A stretch of 64,000 nt of DNA from Sphingobium chungbukense (GCF_001005725.1 NZ_LBIC01000005.1:422001-486000); one strand, 5' to 3'; positions 17,301 to 26,563 are shown, numbered from the stretch's first letter. Notes: generated from the letters alone by a model not told the origin. Numbers and translations are program-made.

Positions 17301-20300
17301 GATGGAATCGCGTGGTGGCGACTTGCAGATCACGACGCTGGATATCGATGCGAGCGGCTTTGGCGGCGAAGGCATGGCCTATTACGCTCCCAACGGTGCC
17401 AATGGCGGAACCGGCACAGGCGGTAATGCCGGATTGCTGATGACCGCGGGCAGCAGCGGGCAAGTGCGGGTCGATGGCGGCGTGACCGTTCAGGCCCTGG
17501 GCAATGGCGGCAATGGCGGCCAGAACGGTTTCGATGACCAGGGCCTTTACAGTGCCGGCGCGGGTGGCGGCGGGACCGGCGGCACGGTCGACGTGACGTT
17601 GGCGGGCGGCATGCTCACAACCCCGTTCCTGTCAGTGTCGGCCGTGGGCACGGGCGGCAACGGAGGCAGCGACAACAATGGCGGCGCGGCGGGTGACGGC
17701 GCGGGCGGCACGGCGCGCTTTTCCTATCTGAACGAAGGCCATCTCATCGGCGATGTCACGATCAAGGCCGACGGGCTGGGCGGTCAGGCGGGCAGCAGCC
17801 GCATCTTCATCGGCTATGACAGCAATTTCAAGCCGATCTACGACAATGGCAATGGCAGTGGCGGCGCGGGCGGCAACGGTGCGGGCGGCAATGCCGCCAT
17901 GCTGGTCGACGTCGATCCGGCCTTCACGACCCTGATCGTCAGCGCGGATGGCATCGGCAGCACCGGCGGTAACGGGGTGACGGGCAGTGACGGGGGCGTG
18001 GGCACGGGCGGTATCGCGGCGCTCAACCTGGCCTTCGGCGCGACCACGGTGAGCGATACGTTGAGCGTGACCGCCAATGGCCTGGGCGGCCTGGGCGGTT
18101 CGGGTTATGACGATGTCGGCGGGCGTGGAGGCGATGCCTCTGGCGGATCGGCTACCCTTGCCCTGTCGGGGACATCGACCGTGCTGGATGCGGGCGATAT
18201 CGCTGTGTTGGCCCAAGCGCTGGGCGGAATGGGCGGCGCTGGCGGATTACGCAGCGGTTCCGGGCTTGCCGGGGCCGCGGGCGGCCATGCGACCGGCGGC
18301 AATGCCTTGTTCGACATCAGCGCGGGTGCGACGGCGGTCCTGGGCGCCGCGTTGCGGATCAGCGGCGATGCGACGGGCGGCGCCGGGGCGCCGGGCACAG
18401 CCGGGGCGCTGGGCGGCGCTGGCGGAGCAGGAGGCAATGCGAGCGCGGGGTCCGCCACCTGGCGCATCGATGGCGCGCATCTTGGCTTTGCAACGGGTTT
18501 GCCCAGAACGCCAGGCTATACCATCACGGCGGTCGGTCAGGGCGGCATGGGCGCGGATGGCAGCGCGGGGAGCAATGCGGGCCTGAGTGGCGGCACGGGC
18601 GGTCGCGGTGGCGATGGCCAGGGAGGCACCGCGGCCTTCCAGGCCAATGATGGCGATTATGCGCTGGGCGGTCTAGACCTGCTGGCTGATGGGTCGGGAG
18701 GGGTCGGCGGTACTGGCGGAAACGGACCGGCAGGCGCGTCGGCGGCGGGTCTGACTGGTCTTGGCGCGGGTGGCGCGGCCAGCTTCGTCAATGGCGATGG
18801 CGGCACGCTGATGCCGGGGGCTCAGCGGCTGATCGACGCGCTCACCATGCGTGCCAGCGGCACGACGGGCGGACGCGTGACCTTTGCCGACAACAGTATG
18901 GCGGTCAATGGTGGACTGCGCGTCAGCGGATCGGTTGGGCTGGTCAGCGCGGGTGCGCCGGTGGCGGGCTTTTCCGGCATCTCCGTCAGTGCGGCCAACA
19001 GGGTGCAGATCGGCGGCAACGCTGATTTCACGAGCGACGGTCCGCTCGCTTTCGCCTTTGCGGGGATAGGCGGTGTGGCGGTGACGGGGGCACTGACAGG
19101 CACGTCGGGAACGAATATCGCCCTCAGCCATAGTGGCCGACCGGCAGGGAGCGACAGCCTGTCTGCCGACAGCATCCTGTTCACCACTCCGGGGGATGTC
19201 AGCCTGCTTTCCGCCGGATCGCTGCGGGCGGTCAACAGCCTGACGATCCTGAGCCAAGGTGGCAATATCAACCTCGCCAGCGGCAGCGTGCTGGATGCAG
19301 GCACCGACTTGCGGCTTTATGCGCTGGGCAGCCTCGATGGCGCGGGCGCCAGCGTGGCAGCGGGCGGAGCTGTGGCGATCGGCCTGGGAAGCGCGGGTGA
19401 TATCCTGCTGGGCAATCTGACCTCCGGCGGATTGCTGGATCAGGCCGATGCCAGCGGCAATGCGCTGGGCACAGGTGGTATCGCGATCGGCGGCGATTTC
19501 GCCGTCAGCGGACAATTGAGCATCGGTGCGGGCAGTGGAACCATCTCCGCCGCCAGCATCGTTATCGGCACATTGCTGGCGGACAGCCAGTCGCTGACTG
19601 CAAGCAGCGGCGGGATACGGGTCGGCAATGCCGCCCTGACCGGACTGTTGCAGCTTCGTGCGCTGAATGGTCTGGCGCAGTTGACCGGGCAGGTGACGGC
19701 CGGGTCCATCGATATCGCCGCCGCCGGCATCGCCAGCAATGGCCTTGGCGCATTGACGGGCGATCTGCTGCTGCAATCCGGCACCAGTCTCACGGTCACG
19801 AATGCGCAGGCGGCGGGTGCCATCGGGATGATCGCCAGCACGGGTGGTCTCACGATCGGCAATGCCATCGCGGGCGGCAATCTGAGCCTGACAGGGCTTG
19901 GGATCAGCGCCCAGCGGCTTGGCGCGGGCGGGCAGAGCCTGTTGAATGCCGGGACGGGTGTGCTGAGCGTGGCTGACATCGCCTCCACCGGGGCTATCAC
20001 CGCAAATGGTGCAGCCGTGAGCCTGGGTGCGGGCGGCGCCATGATCATCGCGCAGGCCACGGCCACTGCGGGGGCATTGACGCTGGATGCAGGCGGTGAT
20101 CTGAGCATCGCCAATGCCTCTGCCACTGGGCCGACGACTTTGAACGCCGGCGGCCTGGCGAATATTACAGGGACGCTCGGCGCTCCGACGATCGCCATTG
20201 CGTCCGGCGACATCGCTATCGGCAACGCCGCGCAGATCGGCAGCCTCAGCGGCACGACCAGCATCGGCTTCCGGTCGGTGAATGGGCAGCAACCGGCCTA

Positions 20301-21267
20301 TATCGGCGGCGGCGATGTGACGGGAGCCTATAGCCTGTCGGCGGCGGAACTGGCGCGGGCGGCGGCGGGCAATATCGCCATCGATGCGCCGTCGCGCGGG
20401 ACTGCGACGCCCGATCTGATCGTCCAGGACCTGACCTTGGGCGCGGCCAATCTTTCCGGCGGGGGGACGCTGAGCATCGGTACGGGCGGGCGCCTCAGAG
20501 TGCAGGGTGCGCTGCGGCTGACCGGACGGTCGGGACAGGGCGGGCTCGCATTGTCGGCGGGACAGGCATTGGAAATCATCGCCGGCCCCGGACTGATCGA
20601 TATCAGCGATGTGAATGGCGGTCTGGCGGGCGTATTGTCGTTAAGCGCCCCCAGCGTCATCGCGGCCACCCTGTCGGCACTGTCGGATGTGGCGGCCACA
20701 CCGACCCTGAACGGCCGGGAATTGCGGCTGGCGCAGAATGACGGACTGGTGAGCGATGCGGGAACGTTGCGTGCCGGGACGATCAGCGTCGATGTGAGCG
20801 ATGCCTTCTATATCCAGAATAGCGGCATTTCGAACCTTTTCACCGACCGGCGCGGGTTTACGGCCGACCGATTGCTGATCGCATCTCAAGGCACGAGTCC
20901 GCAAATCGCCATCAACGGCCAGCTTGTCCGCTCGACCGGCGGTTTTGCGACCGGGCTGGAGACCATTCCGCTGGTGGCGATCGCCGGAGGCTTTGCTCCG
21001 GGTTCGAAGATCAACGGCTGCCTTATCGGGGGGGCTTGTTTCGCCTCGACGCTGGAAAATCGCGATACTCTGGATGCGGTGCTCGATCCCTCGGTGGCGG
21101 TGGGACGCATCTTCACCTTGTCCCTGATCGAACTGCGCGACATCATCGCCCAGGGTTATCCGCCGCTGATCGACGAGCCGGTGACGGGCGCGGGCAATGA
21201 GGATCTGTGGGAGCGGTCCTGCGGCAGCGCGGACGAACCGGGCTGTGGCGACAATGACAAACGCTGA
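14395..21267 (+). CDS. Giant filamentous-haemagglutinin-type exoprotein (TpsA), glycine-rich
   Basis: This 2290-residue protein has a signal peptide (to about residue 31, SHAQT). A TPS secretion domain (about 35-280) contains KIWFYAPGGIIAGPSSVFNVG, the equivalent of the usual NPNGI region but reading APGGI. Residues about 400-1490 are extremely Gly/Ala-rich with recurring GGNG-x-GG turns, and a beta-helix-like region follows to about 2100. The C-terminus carries two cysteine pairs, C2209/C2215 and C2276/C2284, the latter 6 residues from the end. Such proteins form long surface fibres used for adhesion, lysis or as scaffolds. GGAGG at 14385-14389 fixes the start at 14395 or 14398. It follows tpsB directly and is certainly its partner. 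No toxin domain was recognised. Confidence 0.9.
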   Translation: MMNRSPARLLRGCASVIAFAAVWSAPSHAQTGFQGTPSVITGSASINPGRDTITVNTAETVINWTPSDTSGTGVVDFLPAGNAAQFQTNVSVPFSDYTVLNRILPVDGGGLPVSRIVALNGTVQSSLFGSTGGKIWFYAPGGIIAGPSSVFNVGSLVLTSNDIDTTGGLYGSNGEIRFRGTAGSTSAVEVQSGAQINALAAGSYVALVAPRVVQAGTVNVDGSVAYVGAEEADVRINSGLFDITITAGTGDANGVVHSGTTTGPGSSGIGDSQRIYMVAVPKNNALTMLLSGSMGYTPAVSATSDDNGVVLSAGFDVAGGFADFAPNGTQGGNASGHILVQSGSGTPTHFLNSVTASAENGIALNAAQFGSIVADGDMILTARNGAKGGTIDLLTFGGTGDAATNGQISIAGSLGLNANGLGNAGVSAPPLIGEDANGGSINLIATGGLIQAASLNASASGYAGFGSDRSGNATGGAIALSALTAAGPSGAEGGTLRFGSTTLDASAAMGFQSPAPPIDGGNAMGGSIMLTGTAGVAGIGATGGLDLGSVTLSALATGGDAGAGLAGSATGGNIGLILSSGTHSWSTLDADVSATAGSAGDGGRFGGVTPGATGIDIDVGGTGSLVISGGVSLYADAAGAGGLASGATLRGGRIAVAAHDGGSLSIAQSLYATANARGYSGDSLALPAPGTPDAVGGTISIGAAGGSFSAADLSVYANGSAGDAPGAAGNGTGGNITLSASMSGGQRGSFSLDCTSFFCEASANGDGGYGLNGGNGTGGTILLYAADADFSALGDLQMHAEGHGGGTAYDGLPGRGGDGLGGSVTVESRAGTGVMTFGNLSLSASGTSVPSIEGISFNDGDGGNGTGGTVNLNVLGGSLTAGMVDVQAAGFGGASAMNCPSPICEGGGTTPFHAGNGLGGTAGFLISGGTATIGTLTIGASGSGGAADGMDVAPSAAALAGTGQGGTARMESRGGDLQITTLDIDASGFGGEGMAYYAPNGANGGTGTGGNAGLLMTAGSSGQVRVDGGVTVQALGNGGNGGQNGFDDQGLYSAGAGGGGTGGTVDVTLAGGMLTTPFLSVSAVGTGGNGGSDNNGGAAGDGAGGTARFSYLNEGHLIGDVTIKADGLGGQAGSSRIFIGYDSNFKPIYDNGNGSGGAGGNGAGGNAAMLVDVDPAFTTLIVSADGIGSTGGNGVTGSDGGVGTGGIAALNLAFGATTVSDTLSVTANGLGGLGGSGYDDVGGRGGDASGGSATLALSGTSTVLDAGDIAVLAQALGGMGGAGGLRSGSGLAGAAGGHATGGNALFDISAGATAVLGAALRISGDATGGAGAPGTAGALGGAGGAGGNASAGSATWRIDGAHLGFATGLPRTPGYTITAVGQGGMGADGSAGSNAGLSGGTGGRGGDGQGGTAAFQANDGDYALGGLDLLADGSGGVGGTGGNGPAGASAAGLTGLGAGGAASFVNGDGGTLMPGAQRLIDALTMRASGTTGGRVTFADNSMAVNGGLRVSGSVGLVSAGAPVAGFSGISVSAANRVQIGGNADFTSDGPLAFAFAGIGGVAVTGALTGTSGTNIALSHSGRPAGSDSLSADSILFTTPGDVSLLSAGSLRAVNSLTILSQGGNINLASGSVLDAGTDLRLYALGSLDGAGASVAAGGAVAIGLGSAGDILLGNLTSGGLLDQADASGNALGTGGIAIGGDFAVSGQLSIGAGSGTISAASIVIGTLLADSQSLTASSGGIRVGNAALTGLLQLRALNGLAQLTGQVTAGSIDIAAAGIASNGLGALTGDLLLQSGTSLTVTNAQAAGAIGMIASTGGLTIGNAIAGGNLSLTGLGISAQRLGAGGQSLLNAGTGVLSVADIASTGAITANGAAVSLGAGGAMIIAQATATAGALTLDAGGDLSIANASATGPTTLNAGGLANITGTLGAPTIAIASGDIAIGNAAQIGSLSGTTSIGFRSVNGQQPAYIGGGDVTGAYSLSAAELARAAAGNIAIDAPSRGTATPDLIVQDLTLGAANLSGGGTLSIGTGGRLRVQGALRLTGRSGQGGLALSAGQALEIIAGPGLIDISDVNGGLAGVLSLSAPSVIAATLSALSDVAATPTLNGRELRLAQNDGLVSDAGTLRAGTISVDVSDAFYIQNSGISNLFTDRRGFTADRLLIASQGTSPQIAINGQLVRSTGGFATGLETIPLVAIAGGFAPGSKINGCLIGGACFASTLENRDTLDAVLDPSVAVGRIFTLSLIELRDIIAQGYPPLIDEPVTGAGNEDLWERSCGSADEPGCGDNDKR
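15700..18800 (+). repeat. Degenerate glycine-rich coding repeats inside the TpsA gene
   Basis: The translated stretch repeats blocks such as GGNGTGG, GNGGNGG, GGAGGNGAGG and ATGGN every 35-60 residues. The codons are GGCGGC/GGCAAT-rich, giving a DNA repeat that is imperfect and variable in length. Two CX4C pairs interrupt it (LDCTSFFCEA and NCPSPICEGG). It resembles PGRS-like or bacterial beta-roll repeats at protein level. It is a likely site of length polymorphism and of assembly error. Boundaries are approximate. Confidence 0.7.
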
Positions 21268-21380
21268 TGCGCGGCCACAGACAAAACGGGATTGAAACAA
21301 CGGGTTGAACCCGTAGAGAGAAGCGCACGGTTGGACGCTACGGATAGGGCGTCCGAATCACCGGCACGGGGGCGTGACGA

Positions 21381-22772
21381 ATGGGGGGCGGTAAGGGCAG
21401 GGTGATCAGCAGCTCCTTCGGCGGCGTGGCATTGGCTGTCATGCTGTTGGGGGTGTTGCTGCTGTGGGGCTTGCCCGGCGGCGGATCAGGCGTGGCGGAT
21501 GCGGCTTCGTCAGCGCGGACCTATGTCGGGGTTGCTTCCTGCGCCGGATCGACCTGCCATGGCCGGATGGAAGGCGACGGCAAGGTCGTGCGCCAGGACG
21601 AACTGATGCGCTGGCAGGAGCCCTCGACGCCGGGTGGAGCGCACAGCCGGGCCTTTGCGGTGTTGAACGGCGCGCGTGGGCGGCAGATCGCGGCGACCCT
21701 GGGGTTGGGCGATGCGGCGTCGGCGCCCGCCTGTCTGGGGTGCCATTCGACCCCGGCGGCGGCGCGCGGCACGCGCTTTCTGGCGCAGGACGGGGTGGGC
21801 TGCGAAGCCTGTCACGGTGCGGCGAGCGGGTGGATCGCATCGCACTATGCGGTTGGCGCGAGCCATGCCGCCAATGTCGCGGCAGGCATGACCCCGCTCG
21901 ACCGGCCACAGGCGCGGGCGTCTGTCTGCCTCGATTGCCATTTCGGCAGCGCGCGGGACGGGCAGTTCGTCACGCACCGGATCATGGCGGCAGGGCATCC
22001 CCGCATCTCCTTCGAACTGGACCTCTTCTCGTCGATGCAGGCGCATCATGACGAGGATGCCGACTATGCGCAGCGCAAGGGACGGACCGACAGCCTGAGG
22101 CTATGGGCCGTAGGACAGGCCATGGCGGTGGAACGGGCGCTGACGCTCTATACGGGAGCGAAGGGGACGGAGGGGACCTTCCCCGAATTCTATTTCTTCG
22201 ACTGCCAGAGCTGCCATCGCCGCATCTATGACCAGGCCGAGCGCAGCAAGACGTGGGAAGCCAATCCGGGACGGCCGATTCCGGCGGGCATGCCGCCCTT
22301 CAATGACGAGAATATGATCATGCTGTCGGCGGCGGCCCGCGTGGCTGCGCCGGGGTTGGCGGGGCGGTTCGATGCCGATAGCCGGTCTTTCCACGCGGCG
22401 ATCGCGCAGGATCGGACGGCGGCCGTCGCAGCGGCGGCCAAGCTGGCCCAGAGCGCCCGTGCGCTGGCCGACATTTTCGCCGCGAACGGGATACGGGGCG
22501 ATATGGCCTTCGCCATCGTGCGCGAGATTTCCGGCAGCGCGATATCGGCGCGCTTCACGGATTATGAAGGGTCGGTACAGGCGGTGATGGCGATCGACAC
22601 GTTGCTCAACGGTCTGGTGAAGTCAGGGCGTGTGACGGTTGGCGCCGCGGCGGGAATCCGGGCGGACGTCAATCGCGCCTATGCGGCGGTCAAGGAACCG
22701 AACGGCTATCGGCCGGGTGATTTCCGTTCCGCCCTGGGTAGCGCGGCGCGCAGCATCGGGGCGCTCCAGTGA
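21381..22772 (+). CDS. Pentaheme c-type cytochrome, cytochrome c554-like
   Basis: This 463-residue protein has an N-terminal signal or signal-anchor (ALAVMLLGVLLLWGL). Five heme-binding motifs follow: an unusual CX4CH (CAGSTCH, C54-H60), then CLGCH (118), CEACH (141), CLDCH (183) and CQSCH (275). The opening YVGVASCAGSTCHGR resembles the c554/HAO-type multiheme family, whose members shuttle electrons in the periplasm. The C-terminal 160 residues are heme-free and helical. It sits 113 nt after tpsA and overlaps the next gene by 4 nt. I infer a periplasmic or membrane-anchored electron carrier feeding the decaheme protein downstream. Confidence 0.88.
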   Translation: MGGGKGRVISSSFGGVALAVMLLGVLLLWGLPGGGSGVADAASSARTYVGVASCAGSTCHGRMEGDGKVVRQDELMRWQEPSTPGGAHSRAFAVLNGARGRQIAATLGLGDAASAPACLGCHSTPAAARGTRFLAQDGVGCEACHGAASGWIASHYAVGASHAANVAAGMTPLDRPQARASVCLDCHFGSARDGQFVTHRIMAAGHPRISFELDLFSSMQAHHDEDADYAQRKGRTDSLRLWAVGQAMAVERALTLYTGAKGTEGTFPEFYFFDCQSCHRRIYDQAERSKTWEANPGRPIPAGMPPFNDENMIMLSAAARVAAPGLAGRFDADSRSFHAAIAQDRTAAVAAAAKLAQSARALADIFAANGIRGDMAFAIVREISGSAISARFTDYEGSVQAVMAIDTLLNGLVKSGRVTVGAAAGIRADVNRAYAAVKEPNGYRPGDFRSALGSAARSIGALQ

Positions 22773-24736
22773 AGGGCCGGCCTCTGAGCGCGCTGGCAGC
22801 GAGCGCAGCGCTGATCCTCTCCTCCTGTGGCGGTGGCGGTGGCGGAGGCGGCGGGGGCAGCAGCACGCCGACGCCCGGGCCGACGCCCACGCCCACCAGC
22901 CTCTATGCGGTCCCCGCGCAGGAAGCTCTGACGGTGGCCGATGTCGAAACGGTGGTGGCGCATGCCGTGGCGGAAGCCAGTGCGCGCAATCTGCCCGCCG
23001 TGATCGCGGTAACGGACCGTGTGGGCAATGTCCTCGCGATATTCCGCATGACCGGCGCGCGGGCGACCGCGACCACCAGCGCCGCGCCCAATGGCGACAA
23101 TATCGACGCGCAGAACCTGACCGTCCCGGCGGAAGCGGGCGCGATCGCCAAGGCCATTACCGGCGCCTATCTGTCGAGCGGCGGCAATGCCTTTTCCACG
23201 CGCACGGCGAGCATGATCGTGCAGCAGCACTTCCCGCCCGCGCCGACCACGGCGGGGCTGGAGAGCGGGCCGCTCTTCGGCGTGCAGTTCAGCCAGTTGC
23301 CTTGTTCGGACCTCTCCGCCCGCTTCGTGTCATCGGGGACGATGGCGATGATCGGGCCGAAGCGTTCGCCGTTGGGGCTGGCGGCCGATCCCGGCGGCTT
23401 TCCGCTCTACAAAAATGGTGTGGTGGTCGGCGGCATCGGCGTGATGGCGGACGGGGTCTATGGCTCCGACACCAATGTCCTCGACGATGACAATGACCCG
23501 GAGGAATATATCGCTCTTGCCGGGACGCTCGGTTTCGAAGCGCCCGAAGGCATTCGCGCCAATCGCATCACCGTGGACGGCACGTCGCTGCGCTATTCCG
23601 ACGCTGCCTATGGCGGCTTGCTGGCGACAGGCGCGGTCAGTTTCGCCGCGATCAACGGCAGCAGGGGGGCGTTGGTCGCCGTGCGCGGCTATTATGGCGA
23701 TCCTGCGCCGATGATCCTTGCCGGGGCCGCCTATGGCACGGAGGCGTCGGGTGTCCGTCCCGCGCGGACCAGCGAGTTCTCCAAGACCGACGCCTTCGTC
23801 CTGACCGACGGGTCGGGCAATGACCGCTTTCCCATCCGTGCCGGGACCGATGCAGGCGATGTGGCTCAGCCGCTGACGGTGGCGGAAGTGACCGCGATCC
23901 TGGAGGAAGCCTTCACCATCATGAGCCGGGCGCGGGCGCAGATTCGCCAGCCGCTCGACAGCCGGGCGCAGGTGACGATCAGCCTGGTCGACACCCGCGG
24001 GCAGGCGCTGGGCATCGTCCGTTCGCCCGACGCACCGATTTTCGGCACCGATGTCAGCTTGCAGAAGGCGCGGACCGCGGCCTTCTTCTCCGGCTCCCAT
24101 GCGGGTCCCGACCTGCTGGCAAGCAGCAGCGCCGATGTGGCGGCTTTTGTGGGGAAGGCGCGCACCTTCCTCAACGATCCCTCCGCTCTGACGGGGCGCC
24201 ATGCGTTCAGCGACCGGGCAAACGGCAATCTGTCGCGTCCCTATTTCCCGGATGGTGAGGTCGGACGGCCCAACGGCCCATTTTCCCGCCCCATCGCTCA
24301 GTTCAATCCCTTTTCGACCGGGTTGCAGTCGGCGCTGGTGGTGGGCGATCTTGCCGCGCATCTGGCCTATGTGACCGGCGCCAGCGCGACCGACACGCCC
24401 CAGCGTTGCTCTGCGGTGCCGACCGTCTCCCATCAGAACCGGGTGCAGAACGGCATCCAGATATTCCCCGGTTCCGTGCCCATCTATCGCGGCAATGTGC
24501 TGGTGGGCGGGATCGGCGTGTCGGGTGACGGCATCGATCAGGACGACATGATCAGCTTCCTCGGGCTCCACAATGGCGGGGTGCGCGTGGGCGGGATCGG
24601 CAATGCGCCCGCCGCGATCCGCTCCGACCAGATCGTCGTCGACCTGGGCAATGCGACCGTGCGGCTGCGTTATGTGAGTTGCCCGTTCGCGCCCTTCCTC
24701 GACAGCGCGTCGCAAAATGTCTGCGCGGGGTTGTAG
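22769..24736 (+). CDS. Lipoprotein with two HbpS/GlcG-type heme-binding domains
   Basis: This 655-residue protein has a lipobox (LILSSC) followed by a (Gly)10 run and a Pro/Thr linker, so it is probably a lipid-anchored envelope protein. Two HbpS/GlcG (DUF336) domains are evident. The first covers about residues 50-330 (LTVADVETVVAHAVAEA, IAVTDRVGNVLAIFR) and the second about 365-640 (LTVAEVTAILEEAF, ISLVDTRGQALGIVR). Each carries the family's GGIGV-containing end. HbpS domains bind heme or related ligands. The GTG start overlaps the pentaheme cytochrome stop. Between two multiheme cytochrome genes, a role in heme delivery, heme sensing or as a structural partner is plausible but unproven. 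Confidence 0.82.
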   Translation: MKGRPLSALAASAALILSSCGGGGGGGGGGSSTPTPGPTPTPTSLYAVPAQEALTVADVETVVAHAVAEASARNLPAVIAVTDRVGNVLAIFRMTGARATATTSAAPNGDNIDAQNLTVPAEAGAIAKAITGAYLSSGGNAFSTRTASMIVQQHFPPAPTTAGLESGPLFGVQFSQLPCSDLSARFVSSGTMAMIGPKRSPLGLAADPGGFPLYKNGVVVGGIGVMADGVYGSDTNVLDDDNDPEEYIALAGTLGFEAPEGIRANRITVDGTSLRYSDAAYGGLLATGAVSFAAINGSRGALVAVRGYYGDPAPMILAGAAYGTEASGVRPARTSEFSKTDAFVLTDGSGNDRFPIRAGTDAGDVAQPLTVAEVTAILEEAFTIMSRARAQIRQPLDSRAQVTISLVDTRGQALGIVRSPDAPIFGTDVSLQKARTAAFFSGSHAGPDLLASSSADVAAFVGKARTFLNDPSALTGRHAFSDRANGNLSRPYFPDGEVGRPNGPFSRPIAQFNPFSTGLQSALVVGDLAAHLAYVTGASATDTPQRCSAVPTVSHQNRVQNGIQIFPGSVPIYRGNVLVGGIGVSGDGIDQDDMISFLGLHNGGVRVGGIGNAPAAIRSDQIVVDLGNATVRLRYVSCPFAPFLDSASQNVCAGL

Positions 24737-24739
24737 GAT

Positions 24740-26563
24740 ATGGGCCTGCCCTCGTTCCTGCCCTTGCTCGCGCTGGCCCAGCCGGGGGAGCCGGTGCCGC
24801 CACCGCCGCCGGAAAACTGGCAGGAGATACTGGACGTCGACCAACAGTCCATCGAGGGCCGCCGCCGTCCCGGCTATGAAGCGCCGCTGCCCGAAGCGGT
24901 GACACAGGATAATAAGGGCGCCGTCCGCGCGCCGCCGCCCGAAGCCTTTCCGACCGATCAGGTGCCGATCCCCGATCGCTGGCGGTTGATCGAAAGCCTG
25001 GGCGTGGTCAAGGAGCGCTGGTTCGATCCCTATCATCAGAACACGCTGAAGGGCGACCGGCCGATCGACCGCGAAAAGGTGAAGTGGCTGCCGATCAAGG
25101 GCGACGACTGGTTCTTCGTCGCCAATGCCGTGAGCGATACGGTGCTGGAGCCGCGCACCTTCCCGATCCCAGTCGGAGTCCAGACGACGGAGCGGCCCGG
25201 CAGCATCAATGTGTTCGGCAAGGATGCGAGCTATGTGCTGAGCCAGACCTTCATCGGCGGCGTGGCATTGATCAAGGGGGCCACCGCCTTCAAGCCGCCG
25301 GAGATCGAATATCGGCTGACGCTGGCGCTCAACGTCAATCATGTGAATGTGCCCGAACGGCGCGTGCTGTTCGTCGAGCCGTCCAGACCCTCCCACCGCA
25401 CCGACCATTTTCTGGGCGTGCAGGAGGCCTTTGTCGATTATCATCTGGCCAACACATCGGATCGTTATGATTTCCGGTCGCTGCGCGTGGGCATCCAGCC
25501 TTTCCAGTCCGATTTTCGCGGCTTCCTGTTCAACGACCAACAACTTGGCATCCGGCTGTTCGGCAATCGCGACAATAACCGCTTCCAGTTCAATCTCGCG
25601 GCCTTCTGGCGATTGGAGAAGGACACCAATAGCGGGTTGAATTCGGTCGTGCAGTCGCCGCGCAACGACTGGCTGTTCGTCGCCAACCTCTACCGGCAGG
25701 ATTTCCTGATTCCCGGCCTCACCAGTCAGATCACGGCCGTCTACAACATGAACCGCGAAAAACGGGACGTGGAGATCGACGATAATGGCTTTCCGGTCCG
25801 TCCGGCGCTGCTCGGCGACTTGCGGGGGCGGGAATATGATGTCGTCTATCTCGGCTATAATGCCGACGGACGGATCGGGCGGATGAACCTGACGGCGTCG
25901 CTTTACGGCGCGCTGGGGGAGGACCGGAACAGTTTCTTCACATCGAAACCCGCGCAGATCAGGGCTTTCTTCGCCGCGGCGGAGGCGAGTTACGACAAGG
26001 ATTGGATGCGTTTCCGCCTGTCGGGGCTTTATGCCAGCGGTGATGGCGACCCCTATGACAATCGCGAAAATGGCTTCGACGCGATCTTCGAGAATCCGGT
26101 CTTTGCCGGCGCCGACACCAGCTATTGGATCAGGCAGTCCATTCCTTTCGCCGGGGGCGGGCGCGTCATCGGGATCAACGGCCGCAACGGCCTGTTGAAT
26201 TCGCTGCGATCCTCGAAGGAACAGGGACAGTCGAACTTCAACAATCCCGGCACGATGTTGCTGGGGGCGGGGGCGGACTTCGATCTGATGCCGCAATTGC
26301 GCCTGTCGGCCAATGCCAATCATCTCTGGTTCCAGAATACGGCGACGCTGCAGGCGCTGCGCAATGAGGGCAGCATTCCCAAGTCGATCGGATGGGATCT
26401 GTCGACGGCCGCGATCTGGCGGCCCAAGGCGACACAGAATATCGTCTTCCGCCTGTCGGGCGCCACTCTACTGCCAGGTGCGGGCTTCCGCGATCTCTTC
26501 ACCAACAGCGAGGCTAACCGGAATTATTATTCGGTACTCGCCAACCTGATCCTGAGCTATTGA
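24740..26563 (+). CDS. Outer-membrane beta-barrel protein, possible porin of a cytochrome conduit
   Basis: This 607-residue protein starts with a short hydrophobic leader (LPSFLPLLALAQP) and a Pro-rich segment. A long run of alternating amphipathic strands follows (RLTLALNVNHVNV, FQFNLAAFWRLEK, MNLTASLYGALGE, MRFRLSGLYASGDG), ending ANLILSY with a terminal aromatic. This is the layout of an outer-membrane barrel. I do not recognise a characterised homologue. The position, 3 nt after the HbpS lipoprotein and overlapping the decaheme cytochrome start by TGATG, parallels MtrB-type porins paired with multiheme cytochromes. Similarity to MtrB itself is not apparent by eye. The ATG at 24740 has AGGA just upstream. 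Confidence 0.72.
   Translation: MGLPSFLPLLALAQPGEPVPPPPPENWQEILDVDQQSIEGRRRPGYEAPLPEAVTQDNKGAVRAPPPEAFPTDQVPIPDRWRLIESLGVVKERWFDPYHQNTLKGDRPIDREKVKWLPIKGDDWFFVANAVSDTVLEPRTFPIPVGVQTTERPGSINVFGKDASYVLSQTFIGGVALIKGATAFKPPEIEYRLTLALNVNHVNVPERRVLFVEPSRPSHRTDHFLGVQEAFVDYHLANTSDRYDFRSLRVGIQPFQSDFRGFLFNDQQLGIRLFGNRDNNRFQFNLAAFWRLEKDTNSGLNSVVQSPRNDWLFVANLYRQDFLIPGLTSQITAVYNMNREKRDVEIDDNGFPVRPALLGDLRGREYDVVYLGYNADGRIGRMNLTASLYGALGEDRNSFFTSKPAQIRAFFAAAEASYDKDWMRFRLSGLYASGDGDPYDNRENGFDAIFENPVFAGADTSYWIRQSIPFAGGGRVIGINGRNGLLNSLRSSKEQGQSNFNNPGTMLLGAGADFDLMPQLRLSANANHLWFQNTATLQALRNEGSIPKSIGWDLSTAAIWRPKATQNIVFRLSGATLLPGAGFRDLFTNSEANRNYYSVLANLILSY

Noticed and set aside
15700..18800. Possible CRISPR or DNA tandem repeat
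   Set aside because: The repeats are coding, imperfect and of variable spacing, and they follow the reading frame of a secreted protein.
18673..20292. Minus-strand open frame of 539 residues opposite the TpsA gene
   Set aside because: It arises from the Gly/Ala-rich codon use of TpsA on the other strand.
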